NCBI GenBank assembly: GCA_003260075.1
Contig: QLIY01000081.1
Coordinates: 125,256-189,255, forward strand
DNA from: Phallusia mammillata
Taxonomy: Eukaryota > Chordata > Ascidiacea > Phlebobranchia > Ascidiidae
DNA: 64,000 nucleotides
Reading direction: 5' to 3'
Shown: piece after piece, positions 40,166 to 53,600 of the stretch
Position numbering within the stretch: position 1 is the stretch's first letter
Layout: each line of letters opens with the position of its first letter
Program-made: the position numbers and the translations under genes
Notes under the pieces: generated by a model
What the model was told of the DNA's origin: nothing
What the model saw: only the letters and a program-made list of their open reading frames with translations
The model's database searches: none

Positions 40166-43100
40166 CTAAGTGTGTAAAATCTGTTCCAAAGTTGTTAGTT
40201 CCAGTGGGTTTAAATGTGTAGCAAAATGAGCGTTATGAACTTCAGTGTTTGCAAACTGTTTCAGAAATGTTGTTAGGTAATCTTTTAAGTTAATCTGGTT
40301 GAGCGGATCGTTTTGCGCATCTTCGTCTGTTTCACTGTACCCATCTTCATCATTATCATCGAGTCCATTGCCGATGACAGAATTCTCTTCCAGGAGCTGA
40401 GACAGAGTTTGTCTTCCATCTTCCGGATCAACTTCCCCATCCTCATCATCATCTTCCCATTCAAAAAAATTCTGCTCCTTGGTTGAAGCTTCCAGCTGAT
40501 TTGTAAGTTCGTTAACAAGCAGCTTGTAGACTTTCACCAACAGCGGAATTATGGTCCATCGTTCAGGTTCTTTTGCAGTTCTTGAGCGTGTACGAATTCC
40601 TTCCTTAAATATCCGGTCCCCTTTGACATTTATTTCATTGAGACGGGAATCATTTTTGGAAACTCCATGTTCCAGCAAGTGACATAGCGCCACGACGCTA
40701 ACTTTCTTGTCATAGCTTCCATAAAACATACTTTGTTTTTCGCACCATTCATCCATTACAAATTTCATCGCTGACTTTCCCCCTGGTCCTGGCACAGTGG
40801 ATAAAAATGCAATAACTGACTCCAAATTTGAGTTGATGAGATGCGCAAACACCATTAACAAGGATTGGGCAACAGTTAATGTTAATGATTGCTGAAGCTT
40901 GCTCAAAACAGACCTCAGAACCATATCCACATCTTCGTGGGTCAGTCGGTTGCCAGACTTTGAAATAAACACAGAAACCAGTCGGCCTGCGAATGAAGCG
41001 CTGTATTCCGTGAGCTTGGGATCTAGCAGCATAGAAATAAGTTGCATGACATAGTAGGGTCCAAAATTGCCTTCTTCATCATTCCATGCGTAAAGTTGAT
41101 CGATATCAACTCCTACATATGACCGCGTACATTCTCCAGCACTTTGCAAAACGGCATTGTCATCGCTATTTACTGCAGCTTTGATCATGCTCGGAAAAGC
41201 AACAGAGAAAAATGATGGTGGCAAAGGTTGCTTTAACTTTCTCACTACGTTGCACAAAACATCCATGGCAATCGACAAAAGGCCTGAAGGGATTTTCGAA
41301 CTGGGGGAATTGAATATGCTGATAATGGTTGGCAGTAGTTTGGCTTCAAGCAAAGCACTACAAGTTCCGTGAGAGGCAAGTTCGGTAAGGACGTCAGTTG
41401 CCAATGATGACACCAAAGGGTCACTCGAGTACTTGAGAATTACAGCAATCGCGAGTGAAATCAGTTGATCCTGATACTTTGCAGTTACTGCGCTGTTCAC
41501 AGAAATAATCACCAACAAACTTTCCAGCAGCAAAGCCAACACTTCAACAGTGGCTTGTCCAACAAACAACAGTAAGCCGTCAATTAAAGGTCCCACAAAT
41601 GGTGTAAGCGTGTCGTTGCCTGGCAAATGGTCGCAGTATGCAAACACAGCACGGACTGATGAGATACGAATCACAGGCGACTGATCGGGCTGTAGACCGT
41701 GAACAGTGGCACCTAAAAAGTTTTGCAAAGTCTCTTGAGGCATCAGACTTGCAAACCTGCTGGCTAACCAAAGAGATCGGCCCGAGAGAAAAGAAGAATC
41801 TGACTTCAGATCTTCAGAAACAATTGAATTTAAAAAAGAACTGAAATCAAATTGAATCACAGATTTTTCAAGGCTCTCAAGTATAAGATTCCGTACTGAA
41901 CCAAGCGCAAGAAATGATGCTTCATGTATTTTCCACCAATGAGGATCACCATTGTTTCTTTGTGTGTTTGCTTCCTTCAGATGTCGGTCCATCACAGAGA
42001 GAAGAGCGACTGCACTTTCATTTTTAAACTCCTTACAGCAAGCCATGAACAAGTCCTGGGCAGAGATGCGGACACTGAATGAAAACGTCTCTTCGTCCTC
42101 ATCTTCCACAAACTGATCGGGATTTTCAAGCCAACATCTGACCTGATCCTCAGTCATTTGCATGTACGTGATTAAATGATAAATCAGTTCCGGCAAAGAC
42201 TTTTTCACAATTTTTCTCGATTTGTGTGAATCCAACAAACTCTCCACAAAATCAAATATCGAGTAGACAAGGTTTCCGAAGCTCAGAGCTTCACCATCAG
42301 AGTCAAACACAGTTTCTGTGTCCTCCTCTGAACAATTGACTTCTCTGCTTACATAATATTGCGCTCCCTGGACAAGTTGTTGCCAAACGGCAGCTAACAC
42401 CGGTGATACCATGCTGCCCATTTTCCTAGGCACATCTCGAATCATACTGATTAAAGTTTTGAGCACTTCCTTTTTCAAACCACAGTCTGAAGCTGGACCA
42501 TTAGGGACTTGAAGAGATTCAGCAAAAGCTTGAGTGAATTCGGATACGAACTGGTCAGGAAGTAGTGCGTTTGTCATGGCAGGGTTGTCCGCTGAATGTA
42601 TCAAACTGGTGCAAGTGTTGAAAATTTCAACTGCTCTTGACCTCGTGCGAATGCTGTAAGTATCGCTTTGAAGAAAAATCTTCAGCAATTCAGGCAGAAC
42701 AACTGGAGCTACGTGTGGCATTTGTGTATCTGTCAGCTCTCTGCTAAACTCAGTTAACACTCTCATTGCTCCATGAACATGACTGGGTGATCCACTTGTC
42801 AGTGCTTGCATCAGTTGGGGAAATAAGTCAGGCCATTCTTCAGGCCAATCCCAATGAGCAATGGCCGATATTGCGTAAGCAATGCTTGATCTAATCTTAC
42901 TGCTGTTGTCCTTTAAGCCCAAAGGCAACATTTGCCTGATAGCAACTTTTGCTGGATAAGTTGCCTCCGGGGGACTAAACTTATCAGCTAGTTTGTTCCA
43001 GTGGCATTCAACATATTGTTTTAATACAAGAGACGCAAGCTGACGAATTGGCAATCCTCGATTTTCGTCAACAGTCAGTTCAGCCAGGATCACAGCAAAA

Positions 43101-43240
43101 TCATCGAGAACTTCGAGGAGTTTTATTTGTTGCTCTCCAGCAGTCCTTGTGTTCTGATCATGAGACATAATTGCGTTGAGTACTTCCAACAGATTATTTC
43201 GTAGTTTATTTTCATCATCTTCAAACGCCTGTGCTGACAT
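40166..43240 (-). CDS. IPO9: Importin-9, intronless
   Basis: One uninterrupted frame of 1024 codons from the Met at 43240. It is collinear with vertebrate importin-9 over its length: IRQLASLVLKQYVE near residue 60, SSIAYAISAIAHWDWPEEWP near 115, HGAMRVLTEFSRELTDTQMP, IRTRSRAVEIF, WWKIHEASFLALGSV, and an acidic tail (EWEDDDEDGEVDPEDG). It is a HEAT-repeat karyopherin that imports histones H2A-H2B, ribosomal proteins and actin. The frame extends 16 codons upstream (ATG at 43288), but a good acceptor (cacttttacag) ends at 43264, between the two ATGs, so I chose the Met of MSAQAFEDDENK. Vertebrate IPO9 is many-exon, so this copy has lost introns or replaced the parent as a retrocopy. No frameshift is seen; it looks functional. 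Confidence 0.95.
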   Translation of the reverse strand: MSAQAFEDDENKLRNNLLEVLNAIMSHDQNTRTAGEQQIKLLEVLDDFAVILAELTVDENRGLPIRQLASLVLKQYVECHWNKLADKFSPPEATYPAKVAIRQMLPLGLKDNSSKIRSSIAYAISAIAHWDWPEEWPDLFPQLMQALTSGSPSHVHGAMRVLTEFSRELTDTQMPHVAPVVLPELLKIFLQSDTYSIRTRSRAVEIFNTCTSLIHSADNPAMTNALLPDQFVSEFTQAFAESLQVPNGPASDCGLKKEVLKTLISMIRDVPRKMGSMVSPVLAAVWQQLVQGAQYYVSREVNCSEEDTETVFDSDGEALSFGNLVYSIFDFVESLLDSHKSRKIVKKSLPELIYHLITYMQMTEDQVRCWLENPDQFVEDEDEETFSFSVRISAQDLFMACCKEFKNESAVALLSVMDRHLKEANTQRNNGDPHWWKIHEASFLALGSVRNLILESLEKSVIQFDFSSFLNSIVSEDLKSDSSFLSGRSLWLASRFASLMPQETLQNFLGATVHGLQPDQSPVIRISSVRAVFAYCDHLPGNDTLTPFVGPLIDGLLLFVGQATVEVLALLLESLLVIISVNSAVTAKYQDQLISLAIAVILKYSSDPLVSSLATDVLTELASHGTCSALLEAKLLPTIISIFNSPSSKIPSGLLSIAMDVLCNVVRKLKQPLPPSFFSVAFPSMIKAAVNSDDNAVLQSAGECTRSYVGVDIDQLYAWNDEEGNFGPYYVMQLISMLLDPKLTEYSASFAGRLVSVFISKSGNRLTHEDVDMVLRSVLSKLQQSLTLTVAQSLLMVFAHLINSNLESVIAFLSTVPGPGGKSAMKFVMDEWCEKQSMFYGSYDKKVSVVALCHLLEHGVSKNDSRLNEINVKGDRIFKEGIRTRSRTAKEPERWTIIPLLVKVYKLLVNELTNQLEASTKEQNFFEWEDDDEDGEVDPEDGRQTLSQLLEENSVIGNGLDDNDEDGYSETDEDAQNDPLNQINLKDYLTTFLKQFANTEVHNAHFATHLNPLELTTLEQILHT

Positions 43241-44617
43241 TTTGTTTAAGCAGAAACAAAGTGCTGTAAAAGTGCACACAAATAACATTATATAGTTACT
43301 TTAACAAAAGCCCTTATTCTACATAATTGCGTTACGGTATAATTTTATTACAAGCTATATTTTTTCAGTGACAAATTATTTTCTAACTCGATTGTGAAAA
43401 ATATGGAAAACCCGCGAAATCACATCGTGTGCAGCCAAGCATGGCACATGTTTTTTTAGAAAGGGTGCAATCTAGTTAAAAAACTAGATTCTGGAATATT
43501 ATTTGGAAAAGAAACAGACAATTACAAAACATTTGTGACACACACAAAATATTAATAAGCACTACTGTTTATTACAGAAAAAAAACAGTTTTTTAAGTCA
43601 AGATTAAAACACGTTTGTTTGCTAGAGTGAGGGCTTCACGCTTTTTTCTCGCGCGCGTGGGCATTTAAACGTTCTTTAATCGTTCGACACTTTTATCGCG
43701 TTGTAATCAATCGCGTAGAGAAGATGCCTAATCGAGAATTAAAAACAATGGGTTTAGCGTCGCTTACCACATATCGTTGTGAAACTGATACTTTTCATTT
43801 GTTACTGGTTGGGTTGAGATGAGAATATTTATTTGAAGATGCTCTATATGAGGCACAGTGCATTTAACATTTAAAGAACTGGTGCTAAAGTGTAGAAAAG
43901 TTAGTGGATCTTATGTCACTTGTAAGTTGTTGTCAGTTCCATTTACTGTCAAGTACAATTTTTCTGGTATTTAATCCATATGGTTATGAGGTTTGTAAAC
44001 ATTTGGCAATTAACTCTGTTTGAAAAGTTGGTTTAAAAGTAGTGTTGGTTTAACCAGTTTGAAAGCGAAACAGTTTAGGTTGAAAACAGTCAGCAGCTTG
44101 CAGAAGGGTTTCTGCTGCAGGCTTAAACGGCTTTGCAAAATGTTTCTTGTATAAACGTCGTACAAGCGTGGTTAGACAGATTCCTTTGTGTTTATTAGGC
44201 TAGTTTACTAACAGAGAATTGTGCTATTATGGTTCCTATAATTAATGTGGTTTGTTGTATTTTGTTTGACGTGAAGAAAGTTAAAGAAAGCTGCAATAAT
44301 AGGACGTACAGATTAAAAAAGACACAAGATGTATGCAAATATATTGGGTTGTTTTTTCGTTAAGGCACAAGAATACCAATTTGGCAGATTTCAAGTTTTT
44401 AACGATAGGCTACTGCCAGATATCTTGTATGTGTAGTGCATGCACGTTCCTAACACAGTTGTTGTTATCTTTTTTGAAATATACTTTTTAAGTTCCTTAC
44501 TATCAATGTTCTCCTGTGTGAAACAGTGAAAGTTGTTGTTGTATTACACAGGTGTAGAGACATCTGTTGCAAGTTCTGGAACTATTGTTACTTGTGACGT
44601 CAACAAAGGTTTACGAT
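43241..44617. promoter_or_regulatory. Divergent intergenic region, IPO9 and cadherin receptor
   Basis: 1.4 kb between two head-to-head genes. A possible trans-splice acceptor for IPO9 lies at 43264-43265 (minus). A palindromic gcgcgc stretch lies near 43650. No gene is seen. Confidence 0.45.
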
Positions 44618-47600
44618 ATGTCTGGGCTTGTGTGGTTCGGAAGTGGGAGGGGATCAACTTTCGCGATGTTATTAATATTCCATTGTCTTCACACAGGTAG
44701 GAAAGGTTTCAACAAGCTGTATATAGGTTCAAGACCAGGCTCTCTCTGTTCCTAGGACGCTTTCTGCTGTTTTAATAGCCTGGGCATGAAATCAATCCCA
44801 ACATTTGTTACATGATCCAGGCGCTGAAAATGATTTTCGACCGAGCTTTGCGCAGTCATGTGTAACTAAGTTTCTTGTGTATTAAGCACAACAAGGGTAA
44901 CCAAACTTTTTAACAAAGTTGGACCGAAACTAGTTTCGAAAATGCATTCAAAACAGTAACAGACACCGAACTAGCTTTAAACCATCTTGTGTTACAAAAT
45001 TTTTGACCGAAACTCGTTAAAACTCATTGGTGGTTGACTGCATCAGTGAGATGCAAAACTTGCCCGAAACTTGTTTAAATCGTTTTTGTGTAACTAGAGT
45101 TAAAAATGTTGTTTTCAGGTTCTTCGTCGACGGAGCGAGTTTGCGCAACAAGAGATGGAAGATACGAGAAACTCTTCAGTGTGTTTGAGAACGAACCAAA
45201 CGGAACGTAAGTCGACAAGTGGAAGAGATTTCATAAAAACAACAAGTAGTTGGACCGAAATGTTATTTTATGGTTAAAAATCAAGGAAGCCTCAAGGTCA
45301 CCCAAAAGTTCGTTTTAGGGCTTTCTAGGGTGGGTGGGATGAATGGTGCCACTTAGTGTCAACTGAAAGCGGGTTTCTAAGCGAGGTTCGTGCAATCAAA
45401 CGTAGAGGGGGGGGGGGGGGGTGGGGTGGGATGAATGTTGCCACTTAGTGCCAACTGAAAGCGGGTTTCTAAGCGAGGTTCGTGCAATCAAACGTAGAGA
45501 CTTTTTACCGAAAGACACAGGACCTGTAGAATCAGAGACCATCCAAATATGTACCACAACGTTTGGTGTGGTACAAAGAATGCATCTTCAAAATTATCGC
45601 ATATGTAATCATGTGCGAGTAATTAGGATGTAACTGTAACCACAATACAGTGTTTCGTAATTAATATAGTTTACAGGCCATCGTATAAATACGAGGGAAA
45701 TGATGTTTGCTTAATACGCAACTAATATCCGGATTTAAAATGTAATTGAATGGATTAATAGGATTTATATTCACATCGTATCAACTAACAATTAACCACA
45801 ATGACTGGATTCCATATTGTTCATTCAGTGAATTGTGACGTCTAAATTGGGATAGTCGAGTAATACAAGATTTTTGTTCTGTCTTGTTTTTTTTGAAAAA
45901 GCTCTAATCTAGAGTGCACTGGGTTTTATAGCCTGCTTTGTACACGAATTTGCTGTATTAGAAGCGAAACAATACAACGAACATGAACCTCGCGCGGCTG
46001 ATGACGCGAATCTTCCTATACTTTATGCGTCAAGCCCACTTATTCCGTACTTAATAGCTCTTGCTGTTGGCCAAAGTTCTTTGTATGAGATTTAAACACG
46101 GAAGTATAGATTTTATGACACTTATATTGAAGTGAGGGATTTTTTAATTGCCTCGTAATGGCACTTCACGCACATTGATATGTTCCATAGCAGAATACCA
46201 TAGAGATAGAGTTTTATAGATTCGATAATTAAACTGAAATGCAGTCGTGTCTCTGCTTGTCACATTGCTCTGCTGTAACAACCCTCTGTTAAATAATTTT
46301 TCTCGCATAAAAATTGTACAAAATTATTGTTCCATGTGAAGTTGTTTTTTTTTTGCACGGAATTTGTTTAAGTAAGCAGTGTAATCACATCATAGTTTGA
46401 ACGTCTACTTGCTTATCTTATTTTTAAGTAATAACTTCTCATAGTATTGTTGCTTGTCGTTTTCATGTCTTAAAAAATGGGAATAACGACATGGGTAAAA
46501 TATAAACACTTTTGTTTATAGTTTCTCGATTAATTTCAAGACAATTTAATGTTTAAATTTATAACATTTTTTTCGTTCAGTTTCATCGGAACTTTGGATG
46601 TTATTGGCAACGCGACTGGAGATGATCGCAGCATATCTCTACGTATCGTCCCATCAGAGGAGCGTTGTGGTCCGATAGATTGCGAGAATTGGGTGAACTT
46701 TGACCCAGAAACGCAGGAGTTGACCTTGAATGTCGGCGAAGGTCAAACGCTGGACAAAGACGTAAGTTTATCAACATGTCTACCCAGTGATTGGATTCAG
46801 CCGGTTCGCACCGGTTCTATAGAACCATCTTACACAATTTTATGAGATCAGCGAACCGGTTAGCATTACTGGTTACTATCAATAGACTTTTTGTAACAAA
46901 ACCGGCTGAAAAATATGACTTTTGTGACAGAACCGGCTGAAAAATATGAATTGTGATAGAACCGACCGACAAAATATTTAATCCCTCCACTGTGTCTACA
47001 GTATTTAAGCTTACATTTATTCATCTAATTTCATCGACAGGGGGCGTTAGGAGTGGACACCATAGAAATCACTGTGACCTGCACTCCTCTTTCGAACAAG
47101 TGGCACACGGTCAATGTGTTGGTGACGATTAAAGTGGAAGATGTAAATGACAACAGTCCACATTTCATCAGCGAACCTTATTATGTTGAAGTAAACGAGG
47201 TAAGCAAATGGACAATTTCGTCTTTTGTGTGTCACACAACCCTGTTCGGTGCTACAAGAACAATTGCGTTGGGTATGTGTCATTACCCTGATAAAAAGCG
47301 TCGAATCAAAATGTCATTTGCATGTAATTGCCAAAAGTGCAAAATGTGGTTTTGTTTTGCCAATGGGGGGGGGGTTTCATCTTTCGTGTGTCACACAACC
47401 CTGTTCGGTGCGACAAGAACGATTGCGTTGGGTATGTGTTATTACCCTGATAAAAAGCGTCGAATCAAAATGTCGTTTGCATGTAATTGCCAAAAGTGCA
47501 AAATGTGGTTTTGTTTTGCCAATATGTTGAAATATATGATACTATAGTTAAAGCAGTCCATCAAAAACAAAAACAAAACTGTTGTTACAGAAAGATAAAA

Positions 47601-50600
47601 CACAGACGTTTTGAAACTCAATTATTGACTTGTTGTCATCATAACCTAAGTAATAACGTCAATAGAACATTTCAAAGCGAGTAACAAGATAATACCGTTT
47701 GTTTATAATTATGTCAATTCGTTCTTAGTGACCCTATTTTTCAAGTCATGTAAAGGTCGGTTAATATTTTGTATTATTTAGTTAACTCCGGTTGGAAGTG
47801 AATTGCTGCAAGTTTCTGCATCAGATGATGATAAATCTGCTCACCTCTCGTTTGCACTGCAGCATGATAGCGAGGTAAAATCTATAAAATTAATTAATTT
47901 TCTATAAAATCGGTATTTTATCTATCTGGTGATGGGCATATCTCAACAAACTGTTCCAACTAGACCGGATAAACTTGGAAACACTGTTATTAGCAAAGGG
48001 TAAAATATTAAATGACCATAGTAAGTACATGCGCATGCATATCACGACACCCTAAACCAGCGGTTTCCAAACGTTTCTGAAACATTTGCCTGGTGGGCCC
48101 ATTGCAGTTATTCTGATATTTCGCCGCCCTATAAACATCAAGGAATGCTACAGAAAAAATGTGAAAACCTCACCAATGAAAGAAAAAGCAGATTCGCTAA
48201 CTAAAGACTAATATAAAGCAAGCTATACCCGAGAAAGCTTTATTATCGAATTACAATCAGGGCTGTACATTGCGGACCCTCTAAAACTGATGTGCGGGCC
48301 CCATTTGGTCCGCGGACCCCAGTTTGGGAACCGCTTAACTCGTGACTAAGTTTTATGCTTCGAACAAACGTTTATATTCGCAGGGTTGGTGGAAATACTT
48401 CTCGATCCCGCGAGCAACTGATGGGAAGATTATGCTGATGAAGAAGTTGGACTTTGAGAGCTTCAACTCCTCCACTGTGATTGTTCTGGAGGTTGATGTT
48501 GTGGACAGAGGAAGATACGGGGAGCGGGAGGTTGTGAAGAGGAGCACCACCACTGTTACGGTGAGATCGACTCGGATTTATTGTTGTTCACATGGTTGTT
48601 AGTCAGGTCGGTTTAGGGGTGAAGTTTGAATTAAACCTTTTTGAATCGGGCCTGGCTTTGGAGACGGCATGAGAGCGTTTCGAAACATGTGCGCACATTT
48701 CGACCTGCACATTTTGGCGCACATTGTGCAAATTTTTGCCGTAAGCCCTTTTGTGGCTTTGTACTCGGCTATTTTGATTTTTAAAGGTCTAAACTTTCGG
48801 GCTCTATTTTAACAAAATTTCGAGCTTAGGCCGAGTTTCGGGCTTGTATTTCAGTGTTTATTCCCTGATTTCGGATCCGCTCTTAACGTTTTTGTATGCA
48901 TTGACTGTCATTGTGGAAAATGCTTATGGCTAGCAGTAAAGTTTTTTGTGTATATCAGTGACAGTGTGCCAAGCTGGCTGACATTATCCTTAAAAAAGTT
49001 GAACAAACGCCGAAAAATAGTATGACCGAACCTGCAGCAGCAAGTTCAGGAAATCAAACTTATTCGTTTTTCTGTTGTTTCAGATCAAAGTGTTGGATGG
49101 CGACGATCATCCACCGGTGTTTGAACCCTGTATCAAAACATCAGGAGTCTGCGTTAACCCCACATATGAAGGATTTGTACAACAAGGAACCATGGTATGT
49201 GTTATTGATGGAGGTCTTAGTAATTGAAACACTGCGGGGAACGGTTATAAATGTTAGGTTTGAGTCAAATGAAACCCCACTAAATAGAAGCATAAGAATT
49301 TTTGTCTGAGGAATTTTGTTCTTTCTTATCATGTATATAATTATTTTTGGTCATGAACCTTGTACTCTATATTTAGAAACTTTATGTAATTTTCACTGCA
49401 CCGCACCGCACCGCACCAGTTTTCAATGCAAATGAGCGTCAAAAAACAGTAAACTGTGTCTAATAGTTGAATTAGTCTTTTTAAATCTACCGAATTTTAA
49501 GGCACCTGAAGGTGTTGAGGCCCACTGCTTACATTTTTGGAAATAATAGATGGTTTTCTTGTCCGATGTTAAAATGTGTAGTACTTACAACTGTCCACAA
49601 ATATTGCGCAGTGTTTGTTCTGTTTAATGCTTTTGGTTGTTGTAAATAGTGTATAGGTGGGCCCTTATACCTGCATGTACCTTGCATAAGTAGATGCGTT
49701 TCTGGTTTAAACCAAAACGTTACAGGGTCACTTGGGATGTGTTTTTAAGTCTAACAAACCAACAACTTATGATTTCACAGAACGCGAAAGCAATCCAACT
49801 TCGACCAGCGATGCTCCGGGCGTTTGACCCTGACCGAGAAATTAATCAAAACATAATTTACACTTTGGCGACCGGCTTCCCGCCTTCATACAAGACCTAC
49901 TTTACCCTGGTGCCATCTAGTGGGGAAATATATCAACTGGCCCCCTTACCACCACAAAGTGTCGCCACAGAGTACACGTTGTACGTTAGGGTAAGTGAAA
50001 AGCAGCAGTTTAATCCACTACTGATGAATGCGGTTTTGACGGTTTAATTAATATGCTAAAATGTTTCTAACTTCTAACTTAGTTCTATTGTTAATTGAAT
50101 ACAACCAGTGGGGGGAATCAAATTTTTTGTCAGTCGGTTCTATCACAAAAGTAATATTTTTCAGCCGGTTTTATCACAACAAGTCCATTGACAGTAACCA
50201 GTAATGCTAACCGATTTGCTGACCTCATAAAATTCCGTGAGACGGTTCTATAGGACCGGTGCGGACCGGCTGAATCCTACCACTGAATACAACCAATTTT
50301 ATGTTGTTGATTTAAAAAATATGCCACATTTTTTGCAATTTGGAGCAAATACTTTCTTCCTAACAGTTTTACGTACCAACATAGCCTTGCTTCACCGGAC
50401 TTGACTTTGTATCTTCAACAGCGCACACAGTTTAATTTGTTTGTGTTGGTTCAGGCGAGCCAAGCGGACAACCCAGATATGCAAAGCACAGTTATTGTGA
50501 AGTTGAAGGCTGTAAAATCTCTAATTGACCGATTTCCTCCGATCATATTGAACGGTGAAAGTGTGGATTGGTGAGTTTTGTGCGCAGATGACAACTTGCT

Positions 50601-53600
50601 GATGTTAGATAAAACAAATTTTTTAAAACATATACAAACATTTTACTAATGTTATTGCCTTAGATTTTTTATTGTTAACCGTCGATTTTTAACAGGTTTA
50701 ATTTTTTTAACATTTTAAGGGGGGGGGGTTTTTTTGAAACATATACAAACATTTTACTAATGTTATTGCCTTAGATTTTTCATTGTTAACCGTCGATTTT
50801 TAACAGGTTTAATTTTTTTAACATTTTAATCTCTACTTTCACTTCAATTAAACTCGTAAAGTTATATTCAGTTCGGCAAAACCTTTTGAGAAAATAAAAT
50901 GTTTTAGCCACTTGAATCATAAACTTACATTACAATAGAAAACATTTCTTTTTTCGCATGTCAAACCGCCAAAAATTACCGACTGTTGCTTGCAAAAAGC
51001 TTTGGGGGGGGGGAAACTTTTTTAAAACTACAAAAACACGAATATTTCTGTTTCTCGGATTGTCATGGAAACGAGTTTGAAATCACTACAGTCTTGACTT
51101 CATGTTTTCAGTGAATTGGATCCGGATTATTCCGATCCTGCCGTTTTTGTCCGGAATATGGATTCGACTCCGCTTCAGCTACAAGCACGTGACCAGGACT
51201 ATCCACGTGACTCGCAGCCGCAGTTTAGTTTTTATATCGATTTAGAGGATGCCGAAGTTGGGAAGATTTTTGAAATTACTCATTACGGGTTTTTGATGGC
51301 GGACACAGAAAACTTAAAAAAAGCAAATATAAACAAGATTGCTGTAAAGGTAAGTTTCCTGCAGCTGTAGCTTAAGTGTAAGGTTAGTTAGTGGATTAGC
51401 TGGAAAAAAGGTGTGCAATAATAAGAAATAAAATCTGCTATTAAATCAAACAACAGCTTAGGATTTGTTAAAGCACGTGGCCAACAGATGGCAAGCTGCA
51501 GACAGTGCACACTGTTTCGACATATAAAGCCTTATCAGCTATGCTTTTACGTTGATACTGTGACACTGAGCCGACATCACTTTGGTTCCCAAGCAGTTGA
51601 TGGCCATTGTGAGCCAGATTCCTCTGGTGTATGCCCAGTTGTGGCATCGCACAGAATATGTGAGGCATGGCATTTTTTACCCTGTTACTCCCAACAAACT
51701 GGAGTGCTGTTAGATGGCTACATTAGCCAATCCGGTCGATCACCAGCTGCACTGATTCTCATCAGGTCGAAACAGTGTGCACTGTCTGCAGCTTAACTTA
51801 GCTGTTAGTCCTTAAACTGATTTGCATTTATTTGGCGCTAGGTGGGAGTAGAGAACACTGATGCCGTCGCAGAGGAAAATAAATTTGGGGAATCGATTAC
51901 TTTGATCATCAACATGAGATCACCATTGAAAATATCAGGTAGTTGTGATTTTTGTAATTTGTGTACAAAATTATCCCATGCGGTCGGTTTAACGAGCTGT
52001 CAGTGCTAGCCCCACATACAACCATAAAGCTCTGGTCGGGATTTGTTGAAACTAAAGAAGTTAAAAACTACAAATATCTGCATGTCGCAAAGTGTTTTTA
52101 TCATATGTTAAACTCGTCGACAGCCATTGGCGTGGGCACAATATTTACGTTTTCTATTGTGTTACGATCTGCTGCCCTCTGTCGGCTGAATACGAAAAAC
52201 AAAAATCATTCGCTGTTGATTCGACCGAGTCATGCTGTTTGCGTGCGGTTTTCAATAACACACGGAAATTTCCACTTATTTGATGTTGTTTATACAAAGA
52301 GCTGGTTGTGGAATTACTGTCACTTTTCTAGGGCTTGATTTTAAGCGATGCTCAATAAAGGGTTTTTCCTTTGGAACACTTGGAATTGTAATGTTGTTTA
52401 AATCAGGGAGTCGAACCGGAACTGAACCCGAACCCGCGAACCGGGGGGGGGGTTGGCCATTGTGAGCCAGATTCCTCTGTGGTGTATGCCCAGTTGTGGC
52501 ATCGCACAGAATATGTGAGGCTCGGGTTTTTACCCTGTTACTCCCAACAAACTGGAGTGCTGTTAGATGGCTACATTAGCCAATCCGGTCGATCACCAGC
52601 TGCACTGATTCTCATCAGGTCGAAACAGTGTGCACTGTCTGCAGCTTAACTTAGCTGTTAGTCCTTAAACTGATTTGCATTTATTTGGCGCTAGGTGGGA
52701 GTAGAGAACACTGATGCCGTCGCAGAGGAAAATAAATTTGGGGAATCGATTACTTTGATCATCAACATGAGATCACCATTGAAAATATCAGGTAGTTGTG
52801 ATTTTTGTAATTTGTGTACAAAATTATCCCATGCGTTCGGTTTAACGAGCTGCCAGTGCTAGCCCCACATACAACCATAAAGCTCTGGTCGGGATTTGTT
52901 GAAACTAAAGAAGTTAAAAACTACAAATATCTGCATGTCGCAAAGTGTTTTTATCATATGTTAAACTCGTCGACAGCCATTGGCGTGGGCACAATATTTA
53001 CGTTTTCTATTGTGTTACGATCTGCTGCCCTCTGTCGGCTGAATACGAAAAACAAAAATCATTCGCTGTTGATTCGACCGAGTCATGCTGTTTGCGTGCG
53101 GTTTTCAATAACACACGGAAATTTCCACTTATTTGATGTTGTTTTTACAAAGAGCTGGTTGTGGAATTACTGTCACTTTTCTAGGGCTTGATTTTAAGCG
53201 ATGCTCAATAAAGGGTTTTTCCTTTGGAACACTTGGAATTGTAATGTTGTTTAAATCAGGGAGTCGAACCGGAACTGAACCCGAACCCGCGAACCGGTTT
53301 NACCAGCGTAACATCATACCTTTGAGGCTTCCCTGATTTCTCAGTTCATGTAGCTCTGCCGGTAATTTATCCTCAATCTTTACGATGTCATCCATCTTGA
53401 GTCCATACCATTGGTCCATCCAGCAAAATTCTTGACGATGAAAATTCACAAACAGCCGTTCTTGTATGTCCATAATCGTACGTTCCATTGTTTCTTGTAG
53501 ACCCCACCACTTGAACTCACAAGTTACCAATTTGTAGGCACACATGTAGGCCGGCTTATCCTGAGGATTGCCTGAACTTTCGGCCTGATCCTTTTTTGCT

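Noticed and set aside
47053-47547. 164-codon ORF with an internal repeat
   Set aside because: Only its first part is exon 4 of the receptor; the rest is intron and an allelic duplication read through poly-G.
51961-53191. Two nearly identical 125-codon ORFs
   Set aside because: They are the two copies of the 845-bp allelic duplication; no domain and no splice support.
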